NCBI GenBank assembly: GCA_050084515.1
Contig: CM114274.1
Coordinates: forward strand, 41,602,001 to 41,666,000
Origin: Blasia pusilla
Taxonomy: Eukaryota; Marchantiophyta; Marchantiopsida; Blasiales
DNA length: 64,000 nucleotides
Direction: 5' to 3'
Part shown: piece by piece, positions 60,948 through 64,000 of the stretch
Layout of the letters: each line of letters begins with the position of its first letter
How positions within the stretch are numbered: position 1 is the stretch's first letter
Notes under the pieces: generated by a model
What the model saw: the letters and a program-made list of their open reading frames with translations, nothing else
What the model was told of the DNA's origin: nothing
The model's database searches: none
Made by a program: the position numbers and the translations under genes

Positions 60948-60993
60948 ATAAACCTTTTCAACGAATCCAAATGGATTCGTTGAAAAGGTTTAT
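60948..60993. repeat. Perfect 22-bp hairpin with 2-nt loop
   Basis: ATAAACCTTTTCAACGAATC and two more bases (60948-60969) are exactly complementary in reverse to 60972-60993. Confidence 0.95.
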
Positions 60994-61143
60994 GAGGTGC
61001 AGATATGCGAGTTGATTTGGAAGTGTCGCATGACCAAGTGGAATCACCAACCAGGTGAGCCATGCGACGATTCAATGTGCTGATCTGTTGAGAGAGCGCG
61101 AGAATGAGGTGTATGTGCTGGCTTATCAGAGAACCTTATCATA

Positions 61144-61225
61144 AGGGAAGCTATTTGACGTCCAGAACTAGAAAAACTACCATCAGGGAAGCTATTTGAC
61201 ATCCGGAACTAGAAAAAATACTTCT
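61144..61225. repeat. Tandem duplication, 41-bp period
   Basis: AGGGAAGCTATTTGAC starts at 61144 and again at 61185; both continue with TCC.GAACTAGAAAAA. Confidence 0.85.
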
Positions 61226-61459
61226 TGATCGATCGATGAACTTGTCTTCCATCTAAGCTTGGAAGTCATTCATTTATGCGCCAAAAAATATAGAGCGCCA
61301 TGGTAGTATGGAGGCGAGGCCAAAATGAACCATCGAGCTTTACAGAAGGCAATTCATAAAGAGTTCTTTGCTGTAAATGTGGATGCCTCACTTACACTAT
61401 AAACTACCAAAATCGGCCAACGGCCCACCAACTCATCACTATCCCTTGAGTTTGAAGTT

Positions 61460-62443
61460 AAATGGAGGCGCATGGTAGTATCTCAAGAACTTGGGAATCA
61501 GAGCGATGGGTGGCGCTGGCTCATTTAATGGGACGGTTTCCCAGTGAGGAACTGGATCCCGGGAGATGTTTCATTTGAAGCACTCATGTTTCAGTAGCAA
61601 CTCAGTGAGTTGCATGGTATCTAGCTAGTGGAAAGTTAGGCTACTACAGCTATAGAAAATAGTTGATGGAAGGCTCTCCAGGCTTGGGATCGTACTTTGT
61701 AAGAAGGTTATCGTGGCCAGTGACTCGAAGAAGGTCAATATGCTAATCATGTTCAAAGTTGAAGGCATACGAATTAAGGTGAGTACTGTCCTGCAGCAAG
61801 AATCGTCATGAGCCAGCGCCCATTCGGAGTTTCCGCATCCAATCTAGTGTGAATGGTAAGAATGCCGGTTAGATTTCTTGGAAACTGATGAGAGAAATGA
61901 AAAAATTAATCACCCCCAAACATGCTTTATTTTTTTCCCAGAAGAGCAAAGGAGAGCTCTAAACGCGAAGTTTAGGCAACGCCTTCGTGCTGCTCACGGT
62001 ACATCAGTCGTATATACCACTATAAACCAACAAGTAGTTTGGCATCAACTGGGTGCAGATGAAACGGGTTGGGGCAATCGAAGCCACCCACATCCTCACC
62101 AGAAAAAGAAAACTAATAAGCGCAAATCAGACAATTTTGAGAGTCTCGAATCGCATGTTCCAGCTGACGATCGTCCCGCGTCGATCAGTTAACGCTAAGC
62201 ATGAATCTCTAGACGAGCTTCGTGATCGAGAACCACGCATTCACTCCAAAGCACGCCTCTATCGATCCATGCTTGCGGCTGTCGGTGCATAAGTTGAGCC
62301 GGAAGCAGCCCTTACTCGAACTGGACCCTTCCTTCCGCGTTAGCCATGAAGGTGGCCCCACGAGCCTGGAGCCATGCAGATTTCTCGCACTCGGGGAGAC
62401 TCTCCATTGCATCGAACAGCTCCAGAGCGTTGGGCGCAGTCGC
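61460..62443. repeat. Right arm of the F/G inverted duplication
   Basis: Reverse complement of 45600-46555, including the F-type 3' flank and its AATAAA (minus strand, near 61925). It ends abruptly inside the family C-terminus at about 62443, where the sequence switches to the E-type 3' flank. Confidence 0.85.
62312..62443 (-). pseudogene. Truncated C-terminal piece of a beta-type copy
   Basis: Read on the minus strand it holds the last 43 or so codons of a beta copy (from about NALELF through WLQARGA to VQFE and its TAA at 62312-62314), essentially identical to F and G. Just upstream of NALELF (GCGATCGCGACTGCGCCC on the minus strand) it is cut off and joined to the distal 3' flank of gene G. 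It is the leftover of an unequal exchange, without promoter or start. Confidence 0.9.
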
Positions 62444-62564
62444 GATCATTTTGAATGTTTACCCATTTGTGAAGCAAAGTTCGAAGGAAATGGTTCTTTG
62501 AAAGTATTAGAACTTACGAGGAAAAAAGCAATTGAAAGCGAAAATATAATATCCACCATTGCAC

Positions 62565-62570
62565 TTTATT
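62565..62570 (-). terminator. Polyadenylation signal of copy G
   Basis: AATAAA on the minus strand, 300 bp past the stop of G, in the same sequence as at copy E. Confidence 0.6.
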
Positions 62571-62869
62571 CATGGACAAAGGAGAGTTCTAAACGAGAAG
62601 TTTCGGCAACGCCTTTGTGCTGCACACTACAAACCAACCTGATGCGCATCAAAGCCACCCACATCTTCCCCAGCAAAAGAAAATAGAAAACGGAAAACCA
62701 GACACGTTTCAGACTCTAGAGGAGGAATCGTATCCTACAGCTGAGGATTTTCCGTCTATGTTAAGCATGAATGCTCGAGAAACACGTCGGCCACGATTCT
62801 ACTCAAAAGCACGCATCTATCCATCCATCCTTGCAGCTGTCGGTGCATAAGTTGAGCCGGAAGCAGCCC

Positions 62870-63487
62870 TTACTCGAACTGGACCCTTCCTTCCGCGTTA
62901 GCCATGAAGGTGGCCCCACGAGCCTGGAGCCATGCAGATTTCTCGCACTCGGGGAGACTCTCCATTGCATCGAACAGCTCCAGAGCGTTGGGAGCAGTCA
63001 GGATCCAGTGGCCCTCGGCCGGATCCTCGGTGTACACGACTCCGGTGGCGTTCTGGGCTTGGAGCTGGGATGGCTCCACCGTGGTGACGTCGAGTTCGAA
63101 CTGTGATGCCTCGGCCGATGGGACATCCTCCACGACCGACGTCTGTCCGCATCTCCTCAGGTTGTAGTTAGCCGCAGTATAGGGTCCGCCAGTGAAACAG
63201 GTCCCGCCGCCTGGTTTGGTGCCCGCATTGTTGCAGGGGCTACAGAAGCGGCCGCACGCCTTGGGTTTGTACACGTTGCAGTCCTGGCAGGGCCGGGATT
63301 GGTCGAAGAGAACGGAAATGACCGGCGGGTCGAAGAGGGCGCAAATCGTAGGGTGGATGCCGTTGAAGCAGACACCGCTTCCCCTGCACGCGCCTCTGGG
63401 GTAGCCTATGATGTTCACTGCGCCGACCATCTGGGACAGGGCCACAAGGACCACCGCCACTCCGATCGATGCGCGTCGAATCCCCAT
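62870..63487 (-). CDS. Small secreted cysteine-rich protein, copy G (beta subfamily)
   Basis: The 205-residue protein is intact and has the same layout as copy F. Signal peptide residues 1-23 contain VALSQMVGA where F has VALFQMVGA. All ten domain cysteines are kept, then the duplicated SQ hinge, NAT site and C-terminal module. Between residues 20 and about 105 it differs from F at about a dozen positions (for example GVCFNGIHPTIC against GICFNNIRPTIC, and FDPPVISVLFDQ against FKPAAISVFFEQ), while the last 100 or so residues are identical. Its 3' flank (62444-62869) is nearly identical to that of E, but its promoter and leader intron match F, so the gene is a mosaic. Confidence 0.88.
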   Translation of the reverse strand: MGIRRASIGVAVVLVALSQMVGAVNIIGYPRGACRGSGVCFNGIHPTICALFDPPVISVLFDQSRPCQDCNVYKPKACGRFCSPCNNAGTKPGGGTCFTGGPYTAANYNLRRCGQTSVVEDVPSAEASQFELDVTTVEPSQLQAQNATGVVYTEDPAEGHWILTAPNALELFDAMESLPECEKSAWLQARGATFMANAEGRVQFE

Positions 63488-63525
63488 TATCTCACTGAAG
63501 CTATCTGGGATGTGGATGGATATGT

Positions 63526-63835
63526 CTGCACAATGTCATGTAAAATTCAATTCCGTCATTTCGGTGCAAGAGAAATGCCCTGTGAGGTCAATGAGCGGCA
63601 GAAAACGCTTTGAATCAACGTGGAGTGTAAACTCATATGTACATGTGTAGAAACACCTTCAAGAGATCTGCATAATACACACATCAAAACGAAATAGACA
63701 CAGGTATCGCAAGAGAACTCAAGTTCTTAACGCCTAATCTCTTCCAAAAGGATACGATCACTCTTGACTCCAGCCGATCACCTCGACCGCTCAGATTGAG
63801 GAATCTCTTTCCGTTTCAAGAGATAGGTAACTCAC
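63526..63835 (-). other. 5'-leader intron of copy G
   Basis: 310 bp. Donor TCGGG|GTGAGT at 63835, acceptor GACATTGTGCAG ending 63526, 38 nt before the ATG. Confidence 0.75.
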
Positions 63836-63902
63836 CCCGACTCGAAGAACAGCTCACCACCGATGAATCGAAACTGACATGGCTTTGCATCCTCCCTGCG
63901 TG

Positions 63903-63910
63903 CTTATATA
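63903..63910 (-). promoter_or_regulatory. TATA box of copy G
   Basis: TATATAAG on the minus strand with the same downstream element as F. The F/G similarity continues to the end of the window (TCGCGGTCGCGAACTGGCCC-type sequence against 44601-44620). Confidence 0.7.
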
Positions 63911-64000
63911 GAGCTCCGGCTCGTTTGACAGTCCATATGAAGGGAAAAGAAAAACTTTACCGATCAATGCTCGCGGTCGCGAACTGGCCCGATCCCATCA

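Noticed and set aside
61878-62192. 104-codon frame in the 3' flank of the F/G arms (also 45840-46160)
   Set aside because: It is the reverse of the 3' UTR and contains the polyA signal; it is conserved only because the arms are recent duplicates.
1-64000. Bacterial operons, restriction or phage-defence systems
   Set aside because: No ribosome-binding sites, operon-like gene spacing or prokaryotic protein families; the signals are eukaryotic.

Overview
The window looks like nuclear DNA of a land plant. It holds a long degenerate array of plant-type TTTAGGG telomere motifs, decayed Ty3/gypsy gag, RT and integrase pieces, a decayed DUF7869-like gene of the kind found in transposon-like genes of bryophytes and lycophytes, a canonical-sequence histone H3 relic, and TATA / GT-AG / AATAAA signals. 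I lean towards a non-seed plant (bryophyte or lycophyte), but the sequence does not settle this. There is no bacterial gene organisation, CRISPR array, rRNA or tRNA that I can support.

The only intact genes belong to one family of small secreted cysteine-rich proteins that I cannot name. Copies are A (1913-2476, -), B (20394-20975, -), C (26613-27182, -), pseudogene D (31556-32110, +), nonsense-bearing E (38257-38874, -), F (45109-45726, +) and G (62870-63487, -). There are also a decayed C-terminal relic (590-790, -) and a truncated C-terminal piece (62312-62443, -). Every full copy has a signal peptide ending in a GA-VNII cleavage site, a cysteine-rich domain, an acidic/SQ hinge and a highly conserved C-terminal module of about 55 residues. 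The coding region is one exon. Upstream lies a conserved TATA box, a short non-coding first exon and a GT-AG intron in the 5' leader (174-330 bp); downstream lies an AATAAA about 300 bp past the stop. A-D form a six-cysteine-core subfamily (alpha); E-G form a ten-cysteine subfamily (beta) with a 12-residue in-frame internal duplication.

Layout: 0-3.7 kb relic and gene A; 3.7-8.4 kb gene-free with a foldback element and AT-rich DNA; 8.5-15.8 kb retroelement wreckage (a field of GGAACT..AGTTCC near-palindromes and two gag relics); 15.8-18.7 kb AT-rich; 18.8-32 kb genes B, C and pseudogene D, with RT relics just 3' of B and C; 33-46.5 kb a recently and repeatedly duplicated and inverted region carrying E and F head to head; 46.7-48.1 kb AT-rich DNA and telomere-like repeats; 48.4-56 kb DUF7869-like gene relic, palindrome-rich retroelement DNA and an integrase relic; 56.4-56.8 kb histone H3 pseudogene; 57-61.4 kb gene-poor with short perfect hairpins; 61.46-64 kb an arm inverted relative to the F region, carrying G.

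The main biological story is a fast-evolving array of secreted proteins built by inverted duplication and unequal exchange. F and G are identical in the C-terminal half of the protein but differ at about a dozen residues in the N-terminal cysteine domain, almost all by non-synonymous changes. This suggests diversifying selection, as for a defence or recognition protein, but that role is inference. A second unusual signal is a set of very short, near-perfect hairpins; comparison with sibling duplicates indicates that some arose by local reverse-complement templating.
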